Notes: generated by a model from the letters alone, not told the origin. A stretch of DNA of 64,000 nucleotides from Glandiceps talaboti (GCF_964340395.1 NC_135551.1:6166463-6230462); one strand, 5' to 3'. Positions 1 to 16,063 are shown, counted from the first letter of the stretch. A program made the numbers and translations.

Positions 1-2490
<2,490 letters not shown>

Positions 2491-2494
2491 GATC

Positions 2495-4337
<1,843 letters not shown>

Positions 4338-6420
4338 TTTACATGGTATATAGCTTGCATTGTACAGTTATACTATAAAAACAGGAGTTATGAGTATACC
4401 ACATTGAAATAAAACAAGAGAATAAGAGATGAGGGCCCTCAGAATCGTCAAGTAGAGTGATATAACAGTTACATGGATGCCGGACATGTACCCATAGGTA
4501 CGGGCCCGGGGGGGGGGGGGTTCTGCATGCCGAACGTCATTAAGTATTTCCTTTACTTTGGTGCTCATGATCGTAATTTGGATGATGCCCAAGATATTTG
4601 AGGCGTGAATACCTGTTGTTCTTCTAAAGGCTTGTTTATTACTGTGAAGATCACACCCTAACACTTAATTGTTCTATAAACGACACATGGACAAGAATAC
4701 TATTCCCATAGAGGTTAGTCTAGTTAATTCCTGATGGACCGTATTTCGTTCAGCGTTACGTTGTACATAACACGGTCCGTCAGAAACTATAGACGATATG
4801 GATGACATGGGTAGATACTGCCATAATATTCCCAATAGTCACTCAATTTTACTTAGCTAGAAATAATGTCCACAGACTCAAATCTGTCAGCACGTCTCTA
4901 CTGTGAGTTTGTTGACGCTATTGGCCGGTCAGGTTTGTTAAGAAGCTCCATACACTAGCAATATTTGTGGCCCAATTTTAAACTTGTATTGGAAACGATT
5001 GTCATGTCATCTAAATCTGTATTACTATGCATCAAACGCGTAGAAATGTGAAACACGTTTAGTGGTGGTGGTATGTAGTGCATAATGAAAAGGCGTACTA
5101 CGAACATTTATTTCAAAATGAGCCCTGTGATATTACAATCTACGTACGTCCTAACCATGTAGTTCATATCATAAGCCTGCTTATATACATACATATATGT
5201 ATCGAATACACTAGCTACACGTATAGCGTTTATGTACGTATTGATTGCAAGCACGGTAGATTTGAATATTCATTTGTTTACTGCCCGGTTATCGGGGTGA
5301 ACTCATGAATATATTCTGAACTAAATGCAAATGTATTCAAATCACTTCCGACTCGCAATCTGAACTATTTTTCAGATCGAGTATAATCCGATTAGACAGG
5401 CGCTAATGGGAAAGTACAGAAACGTCCACCTCATCAGCATAAAAGTACAGAATTGAACTCAATCTGAACTATAGTACGGAAAATGACGTATTCTGTACTA
5501 AAATCTCTACTAGTGGTATACATCTAGACTGGAACACAGACAATTCTGTGACTTGAAGGAGCACTGCACGTGAAGTACAAGTGACACATGTGCATGATGT
5601 GAATAACTATATACACAAACAAATTGTAACGTGTGCAAAATGCGCAGGCGTAAACCCGAATATGTATTAAACCAGACACAGGCGTTGTTTACCAGTCACA
5701 TGCGTTACTGGCAACTCTCATGTCTGCAAACTCGACAACGCGCGTACTGCCTCTATCTTCGTTTCTGTACATAATTATTGTCTTACGCAATACAGGAAAT
5801 ACTAACACTAGAATAATCTGGCCAACGGTTTGATTTCGGAGAAAACCAGTTTCCATTTCTTTGGAAAATTAGTTAATTGGAATTAGTTCGTTCAAGGATT
5901 CCCAATGAAGAAGTTAATTAAAATACACCAACTATTACAAACTGAGAAATACACTGCACGAAAAGTACGATTCACCATTAATAGTACAGGTTGACATAAA
6001 TCCAAAATGGCGGCTTAAATCACTGGACCATTTGAAAATCTAAGTAGGGGTATTTCGTGTCACATACTTAAGTACTATCAGGCTGAATATGACAGTTTCT
6101 GATGTTTTCAGTTAACGGTACTCATGAATTCGAAAATACCAGATAAATGACGAGTAAACTAAAGAAGAACACGAGTAAGCCAAACAACGATAATAAAAAA
6201 AGGTGTAACTAATAGCTATTTGCTGCGAGCAATTTGAGAATGAAAATATTTTTTTTTATCAGGAACTTACCCTCCCTACGAGTATTACTTTACGATCAAT
6301 ATGGCTTAAAACTTCCCTATAACTAGATGACACCTCCCAATGTCGAAGAGTGTTCTTCATTGCTGGTATAGTGTTTGAATAATAAGTGTTTACTATCAAA
6401 ATGGTCATCTGCAATGAGGC
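4338..6420. other. Intergenic with poly-G run
   Basis: No supported gene. An uninterrupted run of 13 G lies at 4508-4520, preceded by GGGCCC, and may form a G-quadruplex or be a polymerase-slippage site. The short frames here lack family features. Confidence 0.4.
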
Positions 6421-6428
6421 TTGACAAG

Positions 6429-6645
6429 CCAGTTGTTAAACAAACACTCTCGTATTTGTAGTGATCATGTTGATGAAAATTGTTACGATGACGAAAACCG
6501 TGGAATTAATAGCGCACAAAACCGAAGAAAACTCAAACAGGGATCAGTTCCAACAAAGTTTTCATTTACTACCAAAGGAAACGGTGCAGAAAAAAATGAC
6601 AGCCGCACAGAGAGGTGGAAGCGTCGGTCAGCCGAACAAGGGCAG
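6429..6645 (+). CDS. THAP-domain protein, partial exon (C-terminal half of THAP zinc finger)
   Basis: The frame carries the second half of a THAP-type C2CH zinc finger: SRICSDHVDENCYD, then INSAQNRRKLKQGSVPTKF. This matches the family pattern in which CSDH provides the last Cys and His ligands and the domain closes with RRLKPGSVPT-F. The usual HF is HV here, but the His ligand is kept. A basic low-complexity segment follows and the exon ends at a strong donor (CAG|GTATGT, 6645/6646). An in-frame TGA at 6415-6417 means the exon must begin after it; AG at 6427-6428 is the nearest plausible acceptor but has a weak pyrimidine tract. The first half of the finger (the paired Cys and the Trp) was not found upstream, so this may be an orphan exon or a pseudogene piece. 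THAP proteins bind DNA in the nucleus and are related to P-element transposases. Confidence 0.65.
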
Positions 6646-7842
6646 GTATGTTTCACGCTATTACTAACTGCAATGTTCATTTTTGAACTTGACAATACAA
6701 AAAAATATGTATTGACATGGAAATCGTTGTAAGTATGAGAGAAATTATTGTTAGTTTCGATGGTCGCATGTTTTTTTTTTGTTTTCTGCTTATTTTGTAT
6801 TTTAATTCTGAAATTGCGTTGATTTTTTAGCGTTTCAACACTTTTGTTTTGTTAAAATTCCTGCCAGCTGCCCGAGGCAAACTTTTGACTGACGAGGGTT
6901 GAATTCCGAGTACGGATACACGTATAACAAGATGATATCTTATACTGCCAACAATTACCAGTTGACATGACTACGCTGATTTTATTTTTAGTCTCTAACC
7001 TTGGCCAAAAGCCTGACAAGATACCTAGTTTATTCATGTGTCGAACCGTACGGTGCATGCAGATACATTGCAAGATTTCGCTCAAATGTATCAATCACTG
7101 ATCGTCTAGAACTGTATTTGTAGATATCTTTAAGATATTTACATTTTATTTTGTTGGAAGCCGAGGCCTGTGTAATACATCAGCTCGTGCATGTTTATGA
7201 TAGTTATCGCGTGTCAGACGGAAAAAATGGCGCCAAACCATATGTATATACATAGTGTGTTACATTAACGAATATTGTGTCAAGAAGAAAAAAAATTAAA
7301 AACGGAGGCCTCAAAAATTACACTTTTCATGTCATGAGTTCATTTGAAATTCATTATTGTAGGTGTCACTACAACTAGGTAGTTTGACAATATAATCTAA
7401 ACAATATAAAGAAAGAATGACATGGGGATAAACCTTCATATAATGTTATACCTTTTGCATTGGCCACCCTACTCATAGCATGGAAGTATAACCCTCCATG
7501 CTCATAGTTTCCTCAATACGGACCGAAAATTTTACAAATTTGACAAAAAGGTGGATTTTTATGTGTTTTAAATAACCATGGCAAGTAAATTTAGTAGGAT
7601 CGTTGTGTAACTGTCCCGACCGTTCAAGAATTTCGGTAGAAAATGAATGATTTGACCCGGAAGCTGAAGATGACCTCATTTGAGGTCCAGGCGATTTTCC
7701 ACAGCAACAACAAGGCCCGGAGTTCTTGGTACTTACTAAAATCACACTTCAGACCCACTATAAAAGTTTGATGTTTTCAGATAAACTGTATCTTGTGATT
7801 AATTCTATATTGTCGTGCAATTTGGAGTGACAGTGAACCAGA
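6646..7842. other. Probable THAP intron or intergenic DNA
   Basis: No recognisable coding sequence. The 90-codon minus-strand frame at 7473-7745 shows no domain. If the THAP fragment is part of a live gene, this would be its next intron. Confidence 0.3.
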
Positions 7843-8016
7843 ATGAAGACTACTCGCGTAAGGAAGGCATGCTTTGGCATGCGGTTGAAGTTATGCAAGA
7901 GCAGTCTCACTGCCGACTGTGAATCGACCAAACTTTGTTTATTGGCCGACAGTTTACATGTAAAGTTAAACGACATGAACGTGTCTTGCCATTTCCAAAA
8001 TGCAAATATTTGGCAG
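7843..8016 (+). CDS. Possible exon, unrecognised product
   Basis: A 58-codon Cys- and Lys-rich open stretch beginning MKTTRVRKACFGMR ends exactly at a good donor sequence (GGCAG|GTAAAA, 8016/8017). A candidate acceptor (gatgttttcag, AG near 7781) lies upstream but has stop codons after it, so the 5' boundary is unclear. No family is recognised. It lies 1.2 kb downstream of the THAP exon on the same strand, which is the only reason to consider it a later exon of that gene. Confidence 0.2.
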
Positions 8017-8139
8017 GTAAAAATGATTAAAATAATTACAACTTTAACTTGGCTTCAGACTTTGCATTATGTTTTTCGTATCTTTCCCCGTTTTACATGT
8101 AAATCCGAAAAGGTTCTCTCTGGTCATGCCAGTGGTTAG

Positions 8140-10850
8140 CCCTGCTTACATACGACAGGCGGTGCACAAGTCTATATTGCTGACTTGACTCTAAACAAAT
8201 AGTAGGGACAATTGTCAGAATCGAGTCCCGGATTACTCCGTATGCAAGCACGACTCATCAGTGATCATACCGGGACTGCTTGAGTACGAGCAATGTCAAT
8301 TACAAGGTTTAAATACAATGCAATGATGAAAAAAAATTGGCCGAGTCTGCTGACAGGCACCGATCACAAGAAACTCCGTAAATTAAAATATCAGACGATG
8401 TTATGTCTACTACAACTAGTACAAGTTGAATGTTGTTGACTTGGTAAATTTGTTAGAAAATTCAAATTCGAATTGCCTCAAAATTATTTTAGATCCCTAG
8501 TTTATTTCATTCATCATTAAAATTTTCCAGGGTTAAAGCTGTAAGACACTGGAATTATTTATAGCCAACCTCAAAATCCTCTTTTTTTCTTTTTCTTGTG
8601 TGCATTTCCCAGTAATTATTTTTCTGAGATTTTTTGTAATTTTTCATAACAGTGGTAGATTTTTTTTTTATAAAATGGTGACTATGGTATAAAAGTACAA
8701 TACATTACCAACTTTCTGTGTAAAATGTGTTTTATAGTGAGACATCATATGAAACCACTAACCACTTTATTACATCGCTAAAACAAAACTGCATAGTGAA
8801 GAGCTGAAGAACTGAAACACTTCTACATGTTACCAAAATAAAAAATTAAATTAAAAACAACAGCGGAGCTATTCTGATCGATAGGTCGCTTGTTACTGGA
8901 AAGGCATAGTTTGTATGGGTGTATCATCTAAAAGTATGGGGATATTTAGAATGATGATTACGGTGGTTGTCCAAAAAAAGAAATGTGTTTTTAGTAACAG
9001 TGACCATAGGCATTTCTTTTCATAAAATGGAGAGAATCTACGTATATTTTAGTCTTTTACCACATCTGTGTTCTACTAACTCTTCAAATTATGGCGAAAG
9101 TCTTTCAGACTGCAAGTTGAAATTGTACTGTGCCATCTACACATTGTTCCAGTTTATTACACACATATTTGTCTTGATTATTGTAATTACTCTGTACTTA
9201 ATCAAAGAGTTCATTGTTCATGTGAATGACTAATTTTAAGAAACCTTCCCTTTCTACCAGTATCTTCCATATTCTCAAAAGGTATGTTATTGAAGTTAAC
9301 AATTATGTTTGATTATAGTGGATACATTTCATTTTGCACTTGCCTACTAAAACTGTTTGCATACATATACATATACATGTACATGTATCACTCTTTGGGA
9401 AGTACTCTTTCATAAAAGGGGTACTAGTTTACTTTATGTATTAAATGAGTCTTGATTGGTGCAGTGACTTATAACTAATATTTTCTGGTAAAAAATATAC
9501 AGTACATGTATATCCATTTGTCAAAAATGTTGATTGATCATAACCAGTTTGAAGAGTAAAGTAAAATGACAGTATGAATGTATTTTATTTGAAAATATTT
9601 TGTTATTTATTTATTTATTAAAAGAATAGCCTGCTTGGTGAGTACCATAAACAGGCTCCCAACAATAACATTTTACAAAACAAACACTATTACATACACG
9701 AAATAAAACTTGTAAGGGAAGACAGGACAAAAAATAACACCTACAATAAAAACGTGTATAACATTACATTACAATAATGACTCAACTCGTGCTCCAAATT
9801 ATGAGGCTATTTACTATGTGACTTACCTTCTCCCTGAAAACAGTTTGATTCCGTAAAATTCTAGTTGAAGCATTGGAATCAAGCCTTGATAAAATGTAAG
9901 AACTATTATAATTTATATACTATTAGCACATTTATGCAAAAACATGAATTTATGTATTTTATGCTGTGTTGTACAATGGTAACAATCGAAGAATGGAACA
10001 TATTTCTATGTACTTGTTACTCTCATAATTTAATCTGCACTTACGGCCTAGATACATTACAAATTTTGTCATACCCACTCAAGTTGGTTGATATTTGTTT
10101 CCATGGGATACAAACAATGTAGCAATATTCAAGATGTCAATGAACATGTGATAAATATAAGGAAATATGCTACAGTAGTATTTATGTTACTGTAATCACT
10201 AATGAAAGTTATGAAACATAGCATTTGAAGGTCTCTACTGGTGATGGATTTAAGATGTATTGGCTATGTTTTAATTCCACTGTAATGGTACTCACTTATT
10301 TAAATAAAATATGACAATGAATGTTTGTAATAATCATTGTTGAATTGAGTTTTATTTTAAAATAGAATCAAATATTGACAAACAAACAAACAAAAAGACC
10401 TGCCAGTAATAAACATGCACATTTGGCACAGAGTTCATACCTTTCATATTATGAAAAAATATAATGAACAGAAAATTCAGGGTGACCAGTGCTTGAAATT
10501 TGCAGCACACGGTCATATAGACTACCAGACGTCTTGACTACCAACTTTATTATGTGGTGGTTAGATCAATGGAAAATTGTAGTTGAAACAATTCACTTCC
10601 ATAAATTTGACTACTAAGCCCATAAACTTGTCTGGTCAATAATCGATCACATAAAAAAGATGAAACAATATTCCAACCCTACACATGTAAGTTGTGTCAC
10701 CCGTATAATTTGTATGACGAGTACACATGTAGTGTGAAAATGACAGGGGTTGCATGCCAGTGTACGTGTGTGTCTCTAGTTCCTGACGATCATGCCTGTT
10801 CATGGTCGTAAGGAACTACACTAAAGTGGTTGTGGAAATTAAGGAACATG
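8140..10850. other. Intergenic, AT-rich, no supported gene
   Basis: The 85-88 codon frames at 8967-9233 and 9865-10122 are hydrophobic, low-complexity translations of AT-rich DNA. An ATTT-repeat stretch at about 9604-9622 and a (CAAA)n stretch at about 10377-10393 resemble retroposon tails. An imperfect 17-bp-arm hairpin (two mismatches) lies at 10778-10794 / 10801-10817. Confidence 0.35.
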
Positions 10851-10856
10851 TCATAT

Positions 10857-10892
10857 CTCTTTTGGGAGAATGTGGTGGCCCTGAAAAGGGCC
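10857..10892 (-). promoter_or_regulatory. Histone-type mRNA 3' stem-loop plus downstream element
   Basis: Read on the minus strand, 10892-10877 is a 6-bp stem and 4-nt loop (GGCCCT TTTC AGGGCC), preceded by CAAAAAC and followed by ACCACA. This is the architecture of the replication-dependent histone 3' end bound by SLBP. About 13 nt beyond the stem-loop is a purine-rich AAAAGAG (plus 10857-10863), placed like the histone downstream element that pairs with U7 snRNA. No histone frame lies upstream on this strand; the nearest upstream coding sequence is the P2X7-type domain whose stop is at 11037. It is either a relic of a lost histone gene or a borrowed 3' end. Confidence 0.7.
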
Positions 10893-11036
10893 GTTTTTGT
10901 TTGGTATTGACATTAGATAGTGGAGTCATGTCAATGTTTTGACTACACTCGGTGAACTCTGCAAGATCAAGATGGCGAACACGTGTACGTGTCAGCCATT
11001 ACGGTCGTAGTGGAGACACAACACGTTTTACTCCTT

Positions 11037-11390
11037 TCAGTTGATGTCAAATGACTCAAGGAAGCCAACATAGTTGCCGTCGGGGCTTGGAAACTCTTGT
11101 CGAATTCTAAGGACGACACAGGCAGGGATCACACGACGAACGCCTTTTCCAAGGCGATTGTGTACCCAATATGTGAACTGTCTATAGGCTTGATGGCGGT
11201 ATGCCTCGTTCAAAAGTGGTTCTGACAATTCACTGCGACGAATGTCGCTACGAGCGATAATTGCAGTCCTTAAAACTCCAGGATGCAAACAAATAAAGTC
11301 AAAATCATGGTGTTGGACAACACATACAAGGTTTTCTTCATCGATCTTTGCATAGACGTTACTGATCTCGTGACAACAAATGCACTCTTC
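11037..11390 (-). CDS. P2X7-type intracellular (ballast) domain protein, 5'-truncated exon
   Basis: About 117 codons, open from 11390 down to TGA at 11037-11039. It opens with EECICCHE, then an HHDF...ICLHPGVLRTA segment, then YRHQAYRQFTYWV, a short basic stretch, VIPACVVLRIRQEFP and a terminal G-NYVGF. These are the ordered hallmarks of the P2X purinoceptor 7 C-terminal domain (P2RX7_C), whose cysteines bind a dinuclear zinc centre. In many invertebrates the domain occurs outside P2X channels, alone or fused to other domains, with uncertain function; no channel segments are seen here. The reading frame is cut just before EECICC by the TAAG/CTTA tetranucleotide junction of the 11.39-15.42 kb duplication, where a stop appears in frame. 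The N-terminal exon or acceptor is therefore missing. No internal stop or frameshift is visible in the surviving part. Confidence 0.8.
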   Translation of the reverse strand, partial: EECICCHEISNVYAKIDEENLVCVVQHHDFDFICLHPGVLRTAIIARSDIRRSELSEPLLNEAYRHQAYRQFTYWVHNRLGKGVRRVIPACVVLRIRQEFPSPDGNYVGFLESFDIN

Positions 11391-11611
11391 AACTTACTTA
11401 CTTACTCACTCACTCACTACGAGATCCCTTGCTAAAAACTCATTTGAGAAGGACTTCTTCAAACTCCGAACTTGGTTAAACAATGCAAAACTGTCCGTTA
11501 ACGATCGATTGCGGCGAACCTATTTCGTATTTTTATCATGAATATTGAAAATAGGAAATAACTATAGTCGAATTCTTATATAAACTAATGTGAGTAACTT
11601 CACATTAGTTA

Positions 11612-11766
11612 TGACGTCATCCTGTTGCCTTTGTTCAGTGCATTGTAATAAAATTTAGTTGAATTGGGATACGTAATGACATGAGTTTATTTTTAAGAAA
11701 CTGTAGACATACGAATTCTTAAGGAACTAAAGATATGTGGGTGACGTCACATTAGTTATGACGTCA
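11612..11766. promoter_or_regulatory. Cluster of three perfect TGACGTCA palindromes (CRE-like)
   Basis: The full cAMP-response-element octamer occurs at 11612-11619, 11742-11749 and 11759-11766. The last two start 17 bp apart. They lie in two diverged ~130-bp direct repeats that precede the coiled-coil ORF relic. Copy A2 keeps two of the three (19754-19761, 19885-19892); the third is TGACATCA. Promoter function is inferred only from position and motif. Confidence 0.4.
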
Positions 11767-11779
11767 CCCTGCTGTCTTT

Positions 11780-11990
11780 GTTCTCTGCACCTTCGCTGGC
11801 AGAAAAAAATAGATAAAGATGACATATCATCCAGTCTTATCAAAATCCATGGTATGCTTAGTGATATGCAAGTGATTCACTTCAACAAATAGTACTGCCT
11901 CCTGAACTTAAATTGTCTGATTCCTGAGCGGGAATAAAGAAAAGTGATCAACCCAAACTGAACGTAATTATAAGGTGTGCCAGGTACATT
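11780..11990 (+). pseudogene. Internally deleted copy of retroelement-like coiled-coil ORF
   Basis: Homologous to 19921-20382. It starts like that ORF (APSLAEK/IDKDDISSSL), but a 1-nt insertion in the A-run shifts the frame. The sequence then jumps from MLSDMQV directly to DSLQQIVL, losing about 240 bp relative to A2. The 3' portion (KKSDQPKLNVII) remains. Confidence 0.65.
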
Positions 11991-12114
11991 GAAACTGTCT
12001 AAAGTTATGGTGTCAATTTACCATTTTCTGTGAATATTCCTACTTTTGAATTACCTAATTGTAAATTTTCTGATAAAGCGCGTTAATTTCTGACTTTAGA
12101 GATATCATCACTAT

Positions 12115-12200
12115 TGACAATAGTTATTCTTGAAAGTAGTTGTTTTTAACAGCTCACTCACACATGCGCACTTTGCGGATACATAATCGTTACGGTACAT

Positions 12201-12280
<80 letters not shown>

Positions 12281-12720
12281 CTGACTTCAAGCCTAGTCGC
12301 TTTCTATTGACATACCCTCTTTCAGAGTAAAGCGTCAGGTGTTACATTGTTTCCTAAGAACAAGTGAACTGGCATCGCTATAGAATTTGGGACAATGCTG
12401 AATGACGTGTACTGACATTCCATAAGGCTTTCAAGAATAGTAAACCTAAGACAAACAGGATTTGAAATAGTATACAACCTGGGACGTTGTATAAGAAAAG
12501 CACAAATATTGTGTTTGAAATACAATGGTTTTATCAGTATGGAACAATGTGTAATTAGATAGTGGAGCGATTACTATACATCCAGCGTGGTATGTGATAA
12601 AGTGAAAGTGTACAGACATTCGTGGTGTTTAAACGTCAATTAGGTTTAATTATACTTCACTAGTGACAACCTTTCACAATCTGTGCATGTTATGAAAACA
12701 AGTACTTTGTTATAACTATT
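12115..12720. repeat. Internal module m1 of duplication A
   Basis: The module starts around TTATTCTTGAAAG and contains TAGTCGCTTTCTATTGACAT, GACGTGTACTGACATTCCAT and GTGTACAGACATTCGTGGTG. Diverged copies lie at 13710-14290 within A1, and at 20510-21060 and 22030-22520 in A2. This gives four copies in a module-spacer-module layout in each ~4-kb unit. Confidence 0.7.
12205..12279. repeat. (TA)n microsatellite
   Basis: About 75 bp of TA expanded from the short TGATGTATA sequence still seen at 20580-20590 in copy A2. Confidence 0.95.
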
Positions 12721-13479
12721 GACATTCGCAGTAATGTTGCTTCTTGGTGTCGAATTGGTTAACAGTGACGTGGACACACTCTATAGTACATATTTATTCC
12801 GGGTGTTAAATTATAACGCCTATTATACTAAACTGTTGTAATTGTATTACTAAACGACCAAAATATACAAGCAGAATACTACTACAGTGCTATTGGTATC
12901 ACTAATTAATACCCCCAGGTCTGGATGTATTGCGTAAAATTCACTTTTTTTGAAATCATCCATGTATACATGTAGGATGATTGATTCATGTTGCAATTCA
13001 TTTTCAGTAATTTCAAAAAGAAAAAGAAAAGTATAACAAAGTTTGATGACGATACTTATACTTCCTAAAACTGGACTGTGTCGACTATCAGAATGTATGT
13101 CAAACTGATGTTTTCACACAATTTAGAATGCTATCATCGTGTTTAAAAATGTGGGTAAAAGTTACCATGGTAACGATAAATAACTATCAGAATATATGTT
13201 TTAATATTCATATGATTATAGGGTTATCAACTTAAATTAAACTTTGTCGGAATGTTTAAGTTTATGCAACTTTTTATATGACCCGGCGAGATTGCCTGTT
13301 AGACGATTTGTTTAACACTCATGCAGACTTCAACATCAAACGTTCGACTGGAATTAATGTTTATTTTTAAAAGTACAATTACAAAATATACATACTAGCC
13401 AGCGAGCCACCAAGTGTTTATTGTACTCATACGAGTGCTAAATGTGATATGATATCATGTGATGTGATGTGATAGTCCG

Positions 13480-13700
13480 GTTACAACTGTTTACACATGT
13501 ACTTATTTCTTGTCTATATGCTGTGTCGTCTTTGTCTGTCATCAGTCCAGTCAGTCTAGTGCCGTCGGCAAACGTCGCAATTGGGCATGACACATGCGGA
13601 TTTCTACAATGAGCTTTGTATATGGAAAATAGAAAGGGAGACGGTACTGTTACGTGTGGTGCCCCTGCCCCGTATCTGCGTATAGAGTCTCGAAGAGCAC
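13480..13700 (-). pseudogene. CR1/Rex1-like LINE RT relic with (CATCA) tail
   Basis: The minus strand reads VPSPFLFSIY, then ATFADGTRLTGLMTDKDDTA, then YRQEI...CVN. This matches the RT region PQGSVLSPFLFSIYTND / FADDT / AYR-E-I. The catalytic FADD is FADG and the ND turn is lost, so it is inactive. A short CATCA-type pentamer run (13445-13480) abuts it. It lies in the spacer between modules m1 and m2 and is duplicated at 21830-22010. Confidence 0.75.
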
Positions 13701-13709
13701 AGCTGGACA

Positions 13710-14290
13710 AACTGTATTATTCTTGAAAGCAGTCGTTTTTGGGCGAGACAACTCATCCATGTGTACTACGCGAATTGGCAAAGGTGCATTGATGTATGAA
13801 AACTGACTTCAAATCTAGTCGCTTTCTATTGACGTGTACCCTCTTTCAGAGTAAAATATATGGTGTTATAATTATCGTTTATCTCAGAACAAGTGAACTG
13901 GCACGTATATCGCTATATAATTTGGAACAATGTTGAATGACGTGTACTGACATTCCATAAAGGCGTTCAGAATACTGGCGCTAAGACAAACAGGCATTGA
14001 TATATTGTACAACCTGAGACGTTGTATTAGAAAATAAAATAGCATTGTGTTGAAAATACAGTAATTGTATCAGTTTGAAACCAAAAATGTATTTATTAGA
14101 AATAGAGGAGCGACTATTACACATCCAGCGTGTCATGTGATAAAATGAAAGTGTACAGACGTTCGTGGTGTTTAAACGTCAAATTGTTTAATTATACCTC
14201 ACCAGTGGCACGCTTTCACAATCTGTGTATGTTATGATACTAATTAGTATATTTTCTTCAAAGTTAGTAATTTGTTATAACCCTTGACAA
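13710..14290. repeat. Internal module m2 of duplication A
   Basis: Diverged direct copy of m1 (12115-12720), about 1.5 kb downstream, aligning from TTATTCTTGAAAG through the CTTTCACAATCTGTG block. The same arrangement exists in A2. Confidence 0.65.
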
Positions 14291-15415
14291 TCGTCGTACC
14301 GCCGTTTTTGGTCACAAAGTGACATTATTAGAAACTACAAATACCTGACAGTGTTGTTCTATATACTGAACTTGGTAGCACTTTGATAGTCTTCAGCTTC
14401 GAGACGAAGTCTTTTATGTTGTTACAACCCCCTAGACTCTTGTTTCTGGAATAGTTTGTTACACTTATAAGTCCGATGAAATAATCAAACTTACGTTGTA
14501 TAATTAGACGTCTTGGAATTGGACAACATCAGCAGGTAACATGGCGTCCTGAACTCCCTGGCCCTGTCTGCTTTCACGCAAGGGTAGTTCTTCTTCGGCT
14601 AGACGGGTTCTAACTTCTAAATATAGCATATGACATCATTTGTACACTATATATGTGGAAATCGCAGATTATGTGTTGTTTCTTTGACTAGTTATAACCT
14701 GAAATTATTGGGGTTTTTTTGGTTTGCTTTGTTCTTTTTAATTTGTTTGTGTGTACGTGGGGTTGGAGGAGAACGATTTTCTACGTGTCAAATGTACTTT
14801 TAACTCTACACCTTATATTATTTACTTGATATTGAGAAGACTTGATAAATTAAAGCTGCACTCGCTACAACTTAGATGATTTTTCGAAAATAATTTGTTA
14901 GATATGACTTACTCATAACACCGTACACTCTGAATAGTATTGCATTACCAGTATGTGAGTATATTTTTAATTGTTGCATACATGATAAATGAAAGTGGAT
15001 TCTCACACCAAAAGAGCGCCCTCAACGTTGGTAACTATGTCAACCATGTCTTTGTACTACCTATGGATAATATCGATCACAGTTTAACATGTACAATGTC
15101 AAATTATTGGTAATTAATCATATTCAGTGATTATATTGTGATTGTCAGATCGAAAAACGACACTCCACTTAAAACTAGTGTAGTTTTAACATAGCAACGG
15201 ATTTAAAACCATTCTGTTCCTCATGATTTAAGCTTGCTACGGATAACATCGACCGCTAATCAATGGTGTTTTTAAAAAAAAAAAAGTAATTGACTAATTC
15301 TTACTGCGTCCTTCTCCCAGTTGTAGCATACTAAACATACTAAGCTGCTTTTAAAACCACAACGGCAGTATTATTGGCGATATGTGATTGATGATTTATA
15401 CGACTAGGAAAAAAT
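14291..15415. other. Right part of duplication A1, no gene
   Basis: Non-coding in both copies; aligns with 22520-23682. Includes short poly-T/poly-A runs near 14711 and 15270. Confidence 0.5.
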
Positions 15416-15498
15416 AGTAGATCAATTCAACAGAGCTGTGGTTTTATACGCATACCCGCAACGGTGTCGGAGTGTTTAACCTTGACATATATTTAAAT

Positions 15499-16063
15499 AT
15501 GATATGATATGATATGATATGATATGATATGATATATGTCACGTGATCTGATGCAATATGACGTATGATATATGATATATAATATGATGGACGATGCGAT
15601 GCGATGTGATGTGGTGTGATGTGGTATAGTATAAGATTTTATATGATATGTGATGATATGTGATGTGATGTGATGTGATGTGATGTGATGTGATGTGATG
15701 TGTTGTAATGTAATATCGTCATAACACAGATTCAGTAGCTCTATATCTGTTATTATCTTTGTAGGTTTTCGTTGAATCTTTTCCAGTAGCTCAATATCTT
15801 TCCTGTAATGAGTTCCAGCATTGAACTGCACACTCCAAGTGTGGTCTTAATGAGTTGTATAATTTCATGCTGGTATATTTCGATTTGTAGGTTATGTTCC
15901 TTTTAATGAGTCCAAGTATTCTGTTTGACTTCTTTGCTGCTGATGCACACGGATTACTGGGATTGAATGAATTATGGATTAAAACAACACCAAAATCTTT
16001 TTCTTCCGACACAATATTCAACTGATTGTCATTCATTGTATAATAATATGCTGGGTTTGTCAC
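15499..16063 (-). pseudogene. CR1-like LINE, RT C-terminal end and pentamer tail
   Basis: The minus strand begins NPAYYYTMNDNQLNIVSEEK, then DFGVVL, AAKKSNRILGLIKRN and LRPHLECAVQCWN. A frameshift near 15800-15830 leads to HYRKDIELLEKIQRKPTKII and LCYDD. This is the thumb and connection segment of CR1/Jockey-group LINE ORF2. It is followed by (CATCA)n and (TCATA)n pentamer arrays (15702-15655, 15535-15499). Pentamer tails are typical 3' ends for these elements. 5'-truncated and frameshifted. Confidence 0.85.

Larger units (their letters stand above)
11391..15415. repeat. Dispersed ~4-kb duplication, copy A1
   Basis: Nearly collinear with 19533-23682. Shared anchors include TTACTTACTCACTCACTCAC at the left end, the CRE-containing segment, the coiled-coil ORF, the LINE RT relic and the right-end block near AACGGCAGTATTATTGGCG. 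Differences: A1 has a (TA)n array at 12205-12279, a 1-nt insertion in an A-run, and a ~240-bp deletion in the ORF relative to A2 (20014-20253 is absent). Overall it looks like a transposon-derived unit or segmental duplicate. Confidence 0.8.

Noticed and set aside
10893-11036. Search for a histone coding tail upstream of the stem-loop
   Set aside because: No H1, H2A, H2B, H3 or H4 C-terminal sequence is readable in any minus-strand frame here.
15499-15702. Regular pentamer arrays considered as CRISPR-like or structured RNA
   Set aside because: They are uninterrupted simple repeats joined to LINE 3' ends, without unique spacers.
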